From the NCBI GenBank assembly GCA_027081395.1, contig JALWKQ010000151.1, positions 1 through 39,644 of the forward strand: a DNA stretch of 39,644 bases, in the 5' to 3' direction. Shown here piece after piece: positions 16,493-24,685 of this stretch; the stretch's first letter is position 1, and each line of letters begins with the position of its first letter. The notes beneath the pieces were generated by a model. That model was not told where the DNA came from. It did not search any database and worked only from the letters and a program-made list of their open reading frames with translations. Made by a program: the position numbers and the translations under genes. The DNA comes from Sulfurovum sp. (GTDB lineage Bacteria > Campylobacterota > Campylobacteria > Campylobacterales > Sulfurovaceae).

Positions 16493-17383
16493 TTAACGCC
16501 TATACGGGACTTTTGCACTGGGTGTCTTTTTGGATGTCTCGTCGAGGTGGACATCCTGATCATCGAAAAAGATATCTGCATTGAAGGCTTTGACCACCCT
16601 CTTCTTCTCTACACCACCGAGGAAAAATGCCTCATCCACGCGGACATTCCAGGCATCGAACGTACGGATGACACGCTCGAATGTAGAGAAGTTTCGTGCC
16701 GTGATCAAGGCTGTCTTGATCGGTGCTTCTTCCATCGGGAACTCCTTTTGTATACGTGAGATCACTTTGAGCAGTTTGGCAAATGGACCCTTTGGCAGCG
16801 GATTTTTGGCATTTTTCTTCTCATGTGCAAGAAAGGCTTCAAGCCCCTCTTTTTTGTAGATCTTTTCAGATTCGTCCGAAAAGAGCACTGCATCACCGTC
16901 AAAGGCGATATGTACATCCCTCTTTTTGTGCTTCTTTTTGTACTTTTTGGGGATGATACGTGCAGCGGCGATACCGGCATTGATCGCTTCCTGAACATCC
17001 TCTTCGTGTGCAGAGAGGAAGAGGTCGACATCAAAGGCTTTGAGGTAACGGCTGATAGGGGTACCCGCCGTCCACCCTGCACGCTCTATATCCAGCTTGT
17101 ATTTGTCGATGGAGTTTTTGATACGCAGCCCGGTTGCAGCATTGTTGCGCGAGAGGATGATCACTTCGATCAGTTTGTCATCAAAGTGTCTGTTGATCCG
17201 CAAAATATTTTTGACAAAATCAAATGCAGCACCGCGTTTAAGCAGACGGTTTTCATTGTGTATCTGATAGCGGTAGTATTTCTCCAGACCCTTTTTTTCA
17301 AAGAGGCTGTTCTCCTCTTCGAGATCAAAAAGGGCACGCGAAGAGATAGCAATTACCAGTTTTTTCTTTAGATCATACGCCAT
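16493..17383 (-). CDS. cytosolic 5'-nucleotidase I family protein
   Basis: The 296-residue product matches the PF06189-type 5'-nucleotidases related to vertebrate NT5C1. It opens with KKKLVIAISSRALFDLEEEN, contains EVIILSRNNAATGLRIKNSI and FLSAHEEDVQEAINAGIAAARI, and then the haloacid-dehalogenase-like acidic motif VHIAFDGDAVLFSDESE with the nucleophilic Asp pair. It ends with ALITARN and FFDDQDVHLD. The predicted reaction is removal of phosphate from (d)AMP-like nucleotides; bacterial members are little studied. ATG at 17383 is preferred over the in-frame one at 17434, which would add an unconserved 17-residue stretch. It is monocistronic, convergent with the methyltransferase. Confidence 0.8.
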   Translation of the reverse strand: MAYDLKKKLVIAISSRALFDLEEENSLFEKKGLEKYYRYQIHNENRLLKRGAAFDFVKNILRINRHFDDKLIEVIILSRNNAATGLRIKNSIDKYKLDIERAGWTAGTPISRYLKAFDVDLFLSAHEEDVQEAINAGIAAARIIPKKYKKKHKKRDVHIAFDGDAVLFSDESEKIYKKEGLEAFLAHEKKNAKNPLPKGPFAKLLKVISRIQKEFPMEEAPIKTALITARNFSTFERVIRTFDAWNVRVDEAFFLGGVEKKRVVKAFNADIFFDDQDVHLDETSKKTPSAKVPYRR

Positions 17384-17474
17384 AGTCGACTCTTTTTGGG
17401 TAAGTATAGCACATCCAATATGACAATTTGACATTTTTTATAACTCTTCTTTCTGCCTGCGCTATAGTGCCGGT

Positions 17475-17816
17475 ATGTATCAGAAGAAAAAAGAGAGACT
17501 CTATATCAGTGATCTGCTTGAAAACCCTGCGGTCAGTTATCCGGCCTATTATACGCTTAGCAGTGCCATGGTACACAATGAGATGCTTCAGAGTGCGATC
17601 ATTGCACTGCACAGCTACGATTTTGCCTACTATGAAACGCCTAAAAGTTTTGATGATATTTTTGTGATGCTCCACTCGGGTACTTTCCCGATCTATAAAG
17701 AGAGGTATATAGTAGGGTATTTTGGAGGCAAGATGATGTATCTTGAGAGTGCCGGATGGAGAGCTATGCCTGCAACTGAGGCACTTTTCAAACTCGAAAA
17801 CTGGCTGGTGTGCTGA
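17475..17816 (+). CDS. hypothetical 113-aa protein, possibly leaderless
   Basis: The 113-residue product is aromatic-rich (many Tyr, Phe and Trp), with HSGTFPIYKERYIVGYFGGKMMYLESAGW in the middle and no signal peptide or membrane helix. I do not recognise it. No ribosome-binding sequence precedes the ATG. Instead TATAGT at 17463-17468 would place the transcript start at or next to the start codon, suggesting a leaderless message. An overlapping 159-codon frame on the other strand has less convincing composition and no ribosome site. The reading shown is favoured but not certain. Confidence 0.55.
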   Translation: MYQKKKERLYISDLLENPAVSYPAYYTLSSAMVHNEMLQSAIIALHSYDFAYYETPKSFDDIFVMLHSGTFPIYKERYIVGYFGGKMMYLESAGWRAMPATEALFKLENWLVC

Positions 17817-17911
17817 TGGGGTCCATAAGGTTTCAACAAATAATTTAAACAAATTATAGTTATAAGTTTCTAATTAAGACTAATTTTATCTTATTTAGCT
17901 ATAATTCTCTT

Positions 17912-18030
17912 ACATCTTAGGTGTCGAAGTGTATTTTTTTTATTCTTCCTCCTTTTAGAAAAAACATTGTTGTCCGACTACCAACGAACACCAAGCCCAT
18001 GTATCGGCACCTAAGATTACTTCACATTTT
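17912..18030 (+). ncRNA. candidate small RNA with 14-bp closing stem
   Basis: TATAAT at 17900-17905 in an AT-rich upstream region would start a transcript near 17912. From there, 17914-17927 and 18004-18017 are complementary over 14 bp (one G.U). The loop holds a U-tract (eight T at 17933-17940), the pyrimidine run CTTCCTCCTTTT (an anti-Shine-Dalgarno-like sequence) and a small hairpin GTTG...CAAC. No open frame with a start and ribosome site fits. The apical motifs of SRP RNA and the length of 6S or tmRNA are absent. There is no clear U-rich terminator, so the 3' end is approximate. The remainder of the 17817-18047 gap shows nothing else. Confidence 0.4.
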
Positions 18031-18047
18031 AAATCTCAATCATTTTC

Positions 18048-18455
18048 TTATCGGCGATATTCATATCCGCCATGACTCCCTTTTCTATCATAGTTATAGC
18101 GCTGATATTCTCTATGTCGTTCTTTTTTGTATACACGTCTGTCATGCTTGAGATGTCTTCTGTATCTTGGATGGTGGTAGCGGTATCCGCGGTAGTAGTA
18201 GTGTCCCCTGTGCAGGCGACGTCCACGGTAGTAATAGTAGCCGTTTCTGTAATGTCCGCCATAATAGTATCTGTTGTGATAGACATAGCAAGGCGCATCA
18301 AGATACCTTGGGTAGTCATACACCCCGATGATCACACTGCTTCGAACCGGTGGCGAATAGTAGCCGTTGTGCGCAGGGTAACTGACACATCCGCTAAAGA
18401 GAAAGCCTGTACTTAGCAGACCAAGCAATAGAGGTATTTTGATTGTTCGTTTCAT
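18048..18455 (-). CDS. Tyr/His/Arg-rich lipoprotein
   Basis: A typical signal peptide (MKRTIKIPLLLGLLSTGFLFSGC) ends in a lipobox-like LFSGC, so the mature 110 or so residues should be lipid-anchored. The C-terminal two thirds are low complexity: repeated short blocks such as HRGHYYYRGYRYHH, GHYRNGYYYYRGRR and DRRVYKKERHREYQRYNYDRKG. Such sequences resemble YXWGXW/RcnB-like or metal-binding cell-envelope proteins, but I recognise no domain. The second ATG (18455) is chosen because AAAGGA sits 6 nt upstream; the first ATG (18461) directly abuts that ribosome site. It is apparently monocistronic, converging on the candidate RNA. Confidence 0.72.
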   Translation of the reverse strand: MKRTIKIPLLLGLLSTGFLFSGCVSYPAHNGYYSPPVRSSVIIGVYDYPRYLDAPCYVYHNRYYYGGHYRNGYYYYRGRRLHRGHYYYRGYRYHHPRYRRHLKHDRRVYKKERHREYQRYNYDRKGSHGGYEYRR

Positions 18456-18575
18456 AGTCATTCCTTTATGATTGCTTGATGCAGCAATCTGATATATGAA
18501 ACTTTACAATCCTACTGTGTAGTAGTTGTGAGGTGTTCTGATAAGATTAGGTAATTTATGTTTGGAGGGGTATCA

Positions 18576-18594
18576 CCCCGTCAGAACGACGGGG
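18576..18594. terminator. stem-loop downstream of clpB
   Basis: CCCCGTC (18576-18582) and GACGGGG (18588-18594) form a perfect 7-bp GC-rich hairpin with a 5-nt loop, a few bases beyond the clpB stop on the minus strand. No U-tract follows in either direction, so it may stabilise the 3' end or be Rho-assisted rather than a true intrinsic terminator. Confidence 0.4.
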
Positions 18595-18601
18595 ATGGGG
18601 A

Positions 18602-21175
18602 TTAGGAGATGTTAACGACAACTTCTCCGTTTTGTACATCAAAGACAACTTTGCTGCCTTCTTTGACCTTGTCCTCAAGGATAAGTTCTGCAAGTCTATC
18701 TTCGACTACATGGTCTATAGCTCTCTTTAAAGGTCTGGCACCATAGACCGGGTCATAACCAACTTCAGCGATGTAATCTTTCGCTGCATCGGTCAGGATC
18801 ACTTCGATATCACGCTCTTCAAGCTTCTTCTGAATCGTTCTGAACATAATATCAACGATCTTTCTTACCGCATCTTTATCCAATGGATTAAAGATCACAG
18901 TCTCATCGAGACGGTTGAGGAACTCAGGCTTGAAATAATTCTTGAGTTCATCCATGACCGCCACACGTCTGTCTTCAGGGTCTTTAAACTCCATGATCTT
19001 GTCTGACGCGATGTTACTTGTCAGAATGATGATGGTGTTCTTGAAGTCCACCGTCACCCCTTTGTTATCTGTCAGACGACCGTCATCAAGTACCTGAAGT
19101 AGTGTATTGAACACATCCGGGTGCGCCTTCTCGATCTCATCGAAAAGGATGACAGAGTACGGCTTTCTTCTGACCGCCTCGGTCAGCTGACCGCCCTCTT
19201 CGTACCCGACATATCCCGGAGGCGCACCTACGAGTCTGCTCGCCGCGTGTTTCTCCATATATTCACTCATATCGATACGGATCAGTGCCTTCTCTGTATC
19301 AAAGAGGAACTTCGCCAATGTCTTGGCAACCTGTGTCTTACCGACACCTGTAGGCCCAAGGAACATGAAGCTTCCTATCGGTCTGGTGGTATCACCAAGA
19401 CCTGCTTTGTTACGTTTGATGGCTCTTGCGATCGCCTTGATCGCATCATCCTGGTTGACAACCTCCTGCTTGAGGATCTCCTCTATCTTGAGGATCTTCT
19501 CTTTGTCGCTTTGGAGCATCTTGTTGACCGGGATACCTGTCCATCGGCTGACGATCGTTGCGATCATCTCTTCATCCACCGCATTTTTGAGCAGTGTACC
19601 CTCTTTGGTCATCTGATCCCATTTGGCTTCAAGCTGCTTGAGCTCTTCTTGAAGTTTCGGGATCTCTCCATATTCGATCTCTGCAGCCTTGTTGAAGTCA
19701 CCTTCACGCTTCGCTCTCTCTGCTTCAGTCTTGAGCGATTCGATCTTGCTTTTGATCTCAGCGATCTTTTCAAAGATCTCTTTTTCCTGTCTGAACTTCT
19801 CTTCAAGCTGTCTGCGTTTCTCTTCGAGATCTGCAAGCTCTTTTTCTATCTCTTCGATACGCTTCTTGTTCTTTTCGGTCTCCTCCATCTTGAGGGCCTC
19901 TTTTTCAACCTGAAGCTTCGAGATCTCACGCTTGATCTTGCTCAGTTCAGTCGGTTCACTCTCGATCTGCATCTTGAGCTCTGCCGCTGCTTCATCGATC
20001 AGGTCAATTGCCTTGTCCGGCAGATACCTGTCTGTAATGTATCTGTCAGAGAGCTTCGCAGCCGCCACCAGTGCACCATCAGTGATGATGACATTGTGGT
20101 GTGCCTCAAGTCTGTCTTTGATCCCTCTGAGGATCTGAAGTGCCTGATTGATATCGGGCTCATCGACTTTGACAGGCTGGAAACGTCTCTGAAGCGCCTG
20201 ATCCTTCTCAAAGTACTTTCTGTACTCTTTGAGTGTGGTTGCACCGATCGTATGGAGCTCACCACGTGCAAGTGCGGGCTTGAGGATGTTTGCCGCATCC
20301 ATACCGCCCTCTGTTGCACCGGCACCTACGATCGTATGGATCTCATCGATAAAGAGGATCACATTACCTGCCTCTTTGACTTCATCCACAACCGCCTTGA
20401 GTCTGTCTTCGAACTCACCTCTGTATTTCGCACCGGCAATCAGTCTGCTCATATCCAGAGAGATAACTCTCATATTCTGCAGGCTTGTCGGTACCTCTTT
20501 GTCAACGATACGCTGTGCAAGACCTTCAACGATCGCTGTTTTACCAGTTCCCGGTTCACCGATAAGGATCGGGTTGTTCTTGGTCTTTCTGATCAGGATC
20601 TGCATCACACGCTGGATCTCTTCATCACGGCCGATAACCGGATCGAGTTCGCCGTTGAGTGCTTTCTCGTTCAGATCGATACCATACTGGCTGAGTGCTT
20701 CAAGCGTCTCATCCGCACTCTGTGAGTCGATAGGCTTTCCGCCTCTGATCGATTCGAGTGTCTTCTTGAACTCCATGATATCGACATATTTGCCGATTGT
20801 ATCACGGATATAAGGTTCATTGGCGTTGGCTACAAGCCAGGTATCCACTGAGAGATACTTGTCGCCGTTTGCCGCCATGACACCTTCAGCATTCTGCAAA
20901 GAACGCACGAGATTCTGGGACATTTTGATCGTCTCTTTGGTGACTGTAGAGACTTTCGGCAGTTTATCCGCAAGACTCTTCGCCTCCAATTCAATCGCAA
21001 CTTTGTCGACATTCATTTTGTTCAGTACCTGGTTGAGTACCGAATTGCTGTTGGTCAGCAGTGCCCAGATAAGATGGATAGGCTCCACTTCCGGGTTTTT
21101 ATTGTGTAGTGCCAATGAGAGACCGGATTCTATCGTCTCCTGCATCTGATTGGTCAATTTTTCGAGTATGCTCAT
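18602..21175 (-). CDS. clpB: ATP-dependent disaggregase ClpB
   Basis: The 857-residue protein is a complete ClpB/Hsp104. It has an N-terminal double Clp repeat (to about 145), NBD1 with Walker [14 protein letters not shown], and the long coiled-coil middle domain (about 400-525). That domain is extremely Lys/Glu rich, e.g. [33 protein letters not shown]2 follows with [15 protein letters not shown] and the sensor-2 segment [10 protein letters not shown]. The middle domain marks ClpB rather than ClpA or ClpC; the ClpP-binding loop is absent. With DnaK it resolves protein aggregates. The start could be GTG 21178 or ATG 21175; the latter is better spaced from AAAGGAGAG. It is monocistronic under a strong heat-shock-type promoter. 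Confidence 0.97.
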   Translation of the reverse strand: MSILEKLTNQMQETIESGLSLALHNKNPEVEPIHLIWALLTNSNSVLNQVLNKMNVDKVAIELEAKSLADKLPKVSTVTKETIKMSQNLVRSLQNAEGVMAANGDKYLSVDTWLVANANEPYIRDTIGKYVDIMEFKKTLESIRGGKPIDSQSADETLEALSQYGIDLNEKALNGELDPVIGRDEEIQRVMQILIRKTKNNPILIGEPGTGKTAIVEGLAQRIVDKEVPTSLQNMRVISLDMSRLIAGAKYRGEFEDRLKAVVDEVKEAGNVILFIDEIHTIVGAGATEGGMDAANILKPALARGELHTIGATTLKEYRKYFEKDQALQRRFQPVKVDEPDINQALQILRGIKDRLEAHHNVIITDGALVAAAKLSDRYITDRYLPDKAIDLIDEAAAELKMQIESEPTELSKIKREISKLQVEKEALKMEETEKNKKRIEEIEKELADLEEKRRQLEEKFRQEKEIFEKIAEIKSKIESLKTEAERAKREGDFNKAAEIEYGEIPKLQEELKQLEAKWDQMTKEGTLLKNAVDEEMIATIVSRWTGIPVNKMLQSDKEKILKIEEILKQEVVNQDDAIKAIARAIKRNKAGLGDTTRPIGSFMFLGPTGVGKTQVAKTLAKFLFDTEKALIRIDMSEYMEKHAASRLVGAPPGYVGYEEGGQLTEAVRRKPYSVILFDEIEKAHPDVFNTLLQVLDDGRLTDNKGVTVDFKNTIIILTSNIASDKIMEFKDPEDRRVAVMDELKNYFKPEFLNRLDETVIFNPLDKDAVRKIVDIMFRTIQKKLEERDIEVILTDAAKDYIAEVGYDPVYGARPLKRAIDHVVEDRLAELILEDKVKEGSKVVFDVQNGEVVVNIS

Positions 21176-21206
21176 CACTTCTCTCCTTTTTCTTTATGCT
21201 GACTGT

Positions 21207-21236
21207 ATTATACAACTTTAGTCACTCATTGTCAAG
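21207..21236 (-). promoter_or_regulatory. clpB sigma-70 promoter overlapped by HspR-type (HAIR) operator
   Basis: On the minus strand TTGACA (21235-21230) and TATAAT (21212-21207) are both consensus with exactly 17 nt between. The spacer and -35 contain CTTGACA-N7-ACTAAAG (21236-21216). This resembles the HspR operator HAIR (CTTGAGT-N7-ACTCAAG) in 11 of 14 positions with the correct N7 gap. HspR is the known repressor of clpB-type genes in Helicobacter and Campylobacter. A second TATAAT-like box on the same strand at 21315-21310 could be an auxiliary promoter. Confidence 0.65.
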
Positions 21237-21408
21237 TTTTTTAACAAAAAAATTAAAATAAACTTAAAAAAGCAACTAAAATCGATAAAAATAGCCATAA
21301 AACAGTGCCATTATAAGCCATTTGCGAAAAATAGTTTGCGACTTAAGTTCCATTTGGGCCAAACATCGGATTAAACATAGGTTTACCTATCTGCATTATA
21401 GTGAAAAA

Positions 21409-21568
21409 CCCAAATCTCTAAATAGTATTCTTTGAATTTGTGTTATGCTCGTATTTACAGGGTTTGCAGAAAAATTGAGTCGCACCCGTAGGTTCGGCGA
21501 TGGTTTTGTGCGAAGTCAGTGAATGCGATGATGACGCAAAGTCATGGATTTCTATTTCGAGATTTGGG
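21409..21568. mobile_element. MITE-like palindromic element, 160 bp
   Basis: The ends CCCAAATCTCTAAATAG (21409-21425) and CTATTTCGAGATTTGGG (21552-21568) are inverted repeats matching in 16 of 17 positions. No transposase frame lies inside. The interior carries smaller palindromes such as GTCGCAC/GTGCGAA. No certain target duplication is visible. The exact right terminal repeat recurs alone at 14058-14074 in front of tgt, showing a dispersed family. In the wider clpB-ctpA gap, 21237-21408 is AT-rich with no gene seen. Confidence 0.6.
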
Positions 21569-21574
21569 GAAAGC

Positions 21575-21592
21575 AACCTCTTAGAGGTTTTT
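21575..21592 (+). terminator. short intrinsic terminator before ctpA
   Basis: AACCTC-TTA-GAGGTT followed by TTTC forms a 6-bp stem, 3-nt loop and U-run pointing in the plus direction, ending 40 nt before the ctpA ATG. No plus-strand gene precedes it, so it may stop transcripts entering from the MITE-like element or act in the ctpA leader. Confidence 0.45.
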
Positions 21593-21631
21593 CAATAAAA
21601 TTATAAACCAATTACGGAGATAGATACGATA

Positions 21632-22996
21632 ATGATTCAAAAAAGCAAAAAGATCATCATAGCAGGAGCGCTCTCTGCCTTTGCTGCTGCAGCACTGATG
21701 GGTACCTTCGCAGACGCAAAAGAGACCCACAGCAAATCCTCCAACGCCAAAGAGAAACTCGAAGCCTATATCAAGTTTACCCAGATCCTCAATGTGATCG
21801 AAAGCCAGTATGTCGATGATGTCAATACTTCGACACTTGTAGACAAAGCACTCAAAGGGCTGATGGCGAACCTCGATGCCCACTCGACCTTTATGGATAC
21901 CAAAGCCTACAAAGATCTGACGGTACAGACAAAAGGTGAGTTTGGCGGGCTGGGTATCTCCATAGGGATGAAAGACGGTGCGCTCACCGTCATCGCACCG
22001 CTTGACGGCACTCCGGCATACAAAGCGGGTGTCAAAGCGGGGGATATTATTCTCAAGATCGATGACAAAGCGACGATAGGAATGAATATCGACGAATCGG
22101 TCAAACTGATGCGCGGCAAGCCCGGCACACCTGTAACGCTTACTATAATAAGAAAAAATGAGCTCAAACCGCTCAAGATCAAGATCGTCAGAGACATCAT
22201 CAAGATCAAGTCGGTACACGCCAAGACGATCGATGACAATGTACTCTATCTGCATATCTCCTCTTTTGACCAGAAAGTAGTAGATGAAGTCAAAAAAGCG
22301 ATCCAGGCACACCCAAAAGCGAAGGGTATCGTCCTCGACCTGCGAAACAACCCGGGCGGACTCCTCGATCAGGCTGTAGGACTTGTCGATATGTTTGTGG
22401 ATAAAGGCGTGATCGTCTCACAAAAAGGCAAAGTAAAGAGTGAGAATATCGAGTATAAAGCCCACTCGGCAGATACAGACAAACATACGCCTGTCGTGAC
22501 ACTGGTCAACGGCGGAAGTGCGAGTGCCAGTGAGATCGTCTCCGGCGCACTTCAGGATTTCAATCGTTCTGTCGTGATCGGTGAAAAGACATTCGGCAAA
22601 GGCTCAGTGCAGGTCGTTATGCCTATAGGCAAAGATGAAGCGCTCAAGCTGACTGTCGCAAGATACTATTTGCCAAGCGGAAGAACGATCCAGAATGTCG
22701 GAGTTACACCCGATATCACCGTACATACCGGAAAGATCGATTTTGTCGAGGATCCGATACTACTCAAAGAGCGAGATCTCAAGAAACACCTCCAAAGCGA
22801 ACTTGAAAAGATAGACGGCAAAAAGAGCGAAAAACAAAAGAGTCTAAAAGGCAAAGAACACAATGCTACCGACAGCAACAGCACAAAAGTGGATGACACG
22901 GTCATCACCGAAGAGCAGCTCTACAAAGATGCACAGCTCAAAAGTGCAGTGGATGTCCTCAAGGCATTGATCATCACAAATAAAGGAAAGCAGTAA
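21632..22996 (+). CDS. ctpA: carboxy-terminal processing protease
   Basis: The 454-residue S41 serine protease has an N-terminal signal/anchor (KKIIIAGALSAFAAAALMGTFADA), a PDZ domain at about 100-180 (GEFGGLGISIGMKDGALTVIAPLDGTPAYKAGVKAGDIILKID) and a catalytic domain. The nucleophilic Ser lies in GGSASASEIVSGAL and the catalytic Lys in GEKTFGKGSVQ. The tail is a low-complexity Lys/Ser/Glu stretch and a final helix. It trims or degrades envelope proteins in the periplasm. The stop is 3 nt before purC, so it begins a purine operon, the order I recall from C. jejuni (Cj0511-Cj0516). The leader contains a MITE-like element and a terminator-like hairpin. Confidence 0.93.
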   Translation: MIQKSKKIIIAGALSAFAAAALMGTFADAKETHSKSSNAKEKLEAYIKFTQILNVIESQYVDDVNTSTLVDKALKGLMANLDAHSTFMDTKAYKDLTVQTKGEFGGLGISIGMKDGALTVIAPLDGTPAYKAGVKAGDIILKIDDKATIGMNIDESVKLMRGKPGTPVTLTIIRKNELKPLKIKIVRDIIKIKSVHAKTIDDNVLYLHISSFDQKVVDEVKKAIQAHPKAKGIVLDLRNNPGGLLDQAVGLVDMFVDKGVIVSQKGKVKSENIEYKAHSADTDKHTPVVTLVNGGSASASEIVSGALQDFNRSVVIGEKTFGKGSVQVVMPIGKDEALKLTVARYYLPSGRTIQNVGVTPDITVHTGKIDFVEDPILLKERDLKKHLQSELEKIDGKKSEKQKSLKGKEHNATDSNSTKVDDTVITEEQLYKDAQLKSAVDVLKALIITNKGKQ

Positions 22997-22999
22997 GCA

Positions 23000-23713
23000 A
23001 TGGAAAAGAAATCTCTGGTTTATGAAGGAAAAGCGAAGAAGATCTGGTCAACAGAGGATGAAGGGCTCTATATCTCTGAGTTCAAAGATGACCTGACTGC
23101 TTTTAACGGCGAAAAGAAATCGAGTGAAGCGGGCAAAGGTGCGCTCAACAACAAGATCTCGACAGAACTCTTCAAATACCTCAATGAAAAAGGTATCCCT
23201 ACCCATTTTGTCGAAATGCTTGATGACAACCATATGCTTCACAAAAAGGCCGATGTCATTTTGATCGAAGTGATCGTCCGCAATATCGCCACAGGAAGTC
23301 TCAGTAGAAATCTCGGTATCGAAGACGGCAAGCCCCTCCCCTTTACACTCGTAGAGTTCGACTACAAAAACGATGAACTGGGCGATCCCAAACTCAATGA
23401 CCAGCACTGTCTGATCCTTGAACTGGTCAAAGATGAAGCCGAACTTGACTATATCCGCTATATGGCAAGGAAGATCAACGAACTTCTCAAAGCTTTCTAT
23501 GCCCAGCGCGGCTTGACACTGGTAGATTTCAAACTCGAGTTCGGACGTGATATCAATGATAATATCATCCTTATCGATGAACTTAGCCCAGACAACTTCA
23601 GACTCTGGGATAGCGAAAGCGGTGAGAGTATGGATAAAGACCGTTTCAGAAAGGGTCTTGGCGGGCTCAAGGTAGCCTATGAAGAGGTCTTAAACAGAAT
23701 ACTCGGCAAATAG
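23000..23713 (+). CDS. purC: SAICAR synthetase
   Basis: PurC ligates aspartate to CAIR with ATP, giving SAICAR in IMP synthesis. The 237-residue product is of standard bacterial length. It begins with [34 protein letters not shown], and contains [22 protein letters not shown]-type substrate loops and [11 protein letters not shown] with [14 protein letters not shown] at the metal/ATP site. Its start is 3 nt after the ctpA stop with GGAAAG inside the ctpA end. purS and purQ follow, supporting a pathway operon. Confidence 0.96.
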   Translation: MEKKSLVYEGKAKKIWSTEDEGLYISEFKDDLTAFNGEKKSSEAGKGALNNKISTELFKYLNEKGIPTHFVEMLDDNHMLHKKADVILIEVIVRNIATGSLSRNLGIEDGKPLPFTLVEFDYKNDELGDPKLNDQHCLILELVKDEAELDYIRYMARKINELLKAFYAQRGLTLVDFKLEFGRDINDNIILIDELSPDNFRLWDSESGESMDKDRFRKGLGGLKVAYEEVLNRILGK

Positions 23714-23760
23714 GCAATAGCGAAACATACTAAACAATATCAAACTACAGGGAGTAACCA

Positions 23761-24000
23761 ATGACAGCAATTGTAAATGTATTTTTAAAAGAGGGTGTGC
23801 TTGATCCTCAGGGAAAAGCGGCACACCATGCACTCGATTCACTCGGCTTTGAAGGGGTAAAAGATGTCCGTATCGGAAAACAGATCGTGATCGAACTCGA
23901 TACTGATGACAGATCCAAGGCAGAGGCGGAAGTCAAGGAGATGTGTGAGACACTCCTTGCCAATACAGTCATTGAAGATTATACAATAGAGATACACTAA
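23761..24000 (+). CDS. purS: phosphoribosylformylglycinamidine synthase subunit PurS
   Basis: The 79-residue protein matches PurS, the small dimeric subunit that bridges PurQ and PurL in the three-part FGAM synthase. It reads TAIVNVFLKEGVLDPQGKAAHHALDSLGFEGVKDVRIGKQIVIELD, the standard beta-alpha-beta fold, and ends VIEDYTIEIH. GGGAG lies 7 nt before the ATG. It is separated from purC by 47 nt and from purQ by one base. The presence of PurS predicts a short (small-type) PurL elsewhere in the genome. Confidence 0.95.
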   Translation: MTAIVNVFLKEGVLDPQGKAAHHALDSLGFEGVKDVRIGKQIVIELDTDDRSKAEAEVKEMCETLLANTVIEDYTIEIH

Positions 24001-24001
24001 G

Positions 24002-24685
24002 ATGCAAAAGTCACTTAAAGTAGCCGTATTAAGATTTCCGGGTACAAACTGTGAGTTTGATACCCAGTATGCATTTGAGAAGTTGGGACATGAGACAGTA
24101 CTTGTCTGGCATGAAAACAAGTCACTCCCTGAAGATATAGACCTGGTTGTGGTACCTGGAGGATTCTCTTATGGGGACTACCTCCGCTCAGGTGCTATTG
24201 CGCGCTTTTCTCCAGTCATGGAAGCGGTCAAAGCCTATGCTGGGCAAGGCGGGAATGTACTGGGGATCTGCAACGGTTTCCAGATCCTGACAGAAGCCGG
24301 TCTGCTGCCTGGAGCACTGAAACGCAACAACAACCTTCACTTTATCTCAAAACACCAGACACTCAAAGTGGTCAACAATGACAATGCTTTTTTGAACCGG
24401 TGCGAAAAGGATGAAGTGCTCAATATCCCTATCGCACATGCAGACGGGAACTACTATATCGATGATGAGGGGCTCGCCGAACTTGAAGCAAACGGACAGG
24501 TACTCCTGCGCTACTGTGATGCGGAAGGCAACCCTGTCGTGGTCAACGGATCGGTCACCTCAATTGCTGGCGTCTGCAATGCCAAAAAGAATGTATTTGG
24601 TCTGATGCCCCACCCCGAACGTGCGCTCGAAGCGATCCTCGGCAGCGAGGATGGGGTCAAAATGCTCAAAGGCTTTGAAGCCTGA
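24002..24685 (+). CDS. purQ: phosphoribosylformylglycinamidine synthase, glutaminase subunit
   Basis: PurQ supplies ammonia from glutamine to PurL. The 227-residue class-I amidotransferase has the nucleophile in GNVLGICNGFQILTEAGLLPG, the oxyanion segment VVPGGFSYGDYLRSGAIARF and the catalytic His-Pro-Glu in GLMPHPERALE. The triad is complete. It starts one base after purS and its stop overlaps the next ATG (TGATG), a sign of translational coupling. Confidence 0.97.
   Translation: MQKSLKVAVLRFPGTNCEFDTQYAFEKLGHETVLVWHENKSLPEDIDLVVVPGGFSYGDYLRSGAIARFSPVMEAVKAYAGQGGNVLGICNGFQILTEAGLLPGALKRNNNLHFISKHQTLKVVNNDNAFLNRCEKDEVLNIPIAHADGNYYIDDEGLAELEANGQVLLRYCDAEGNPVVVNGSVTSIAGVCNAKKNVFGLMPHPERALEAILGSEDGVKMLKGFEA

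Noticed and set aside
17373-17852. 159-codon minus-strand frame over the 113-residue hypothetical gene
   Set aside because: Its composition is shadow-like, it lacks a ribosome site and it overlaps the start region of the 5'-nucleotidase gene.
17912-18030. SRP 4.5S RNA, 6S RNA or tmRNA at the candidate RNA
   Set aside because: The GGAAGGAAGCAG-type apical motif of SRP RNA is missing, the length is too short for 6S or tmRNA and there is no tRNA-like end.
21207-21236. HrcA/CIRCE operator in the clpB promoter
   Set aside because: The CIRCE sequence TTAGCACTC-N9-GAGTGCTAA is absent; the N7 spacing and half sites fit HAIR better.
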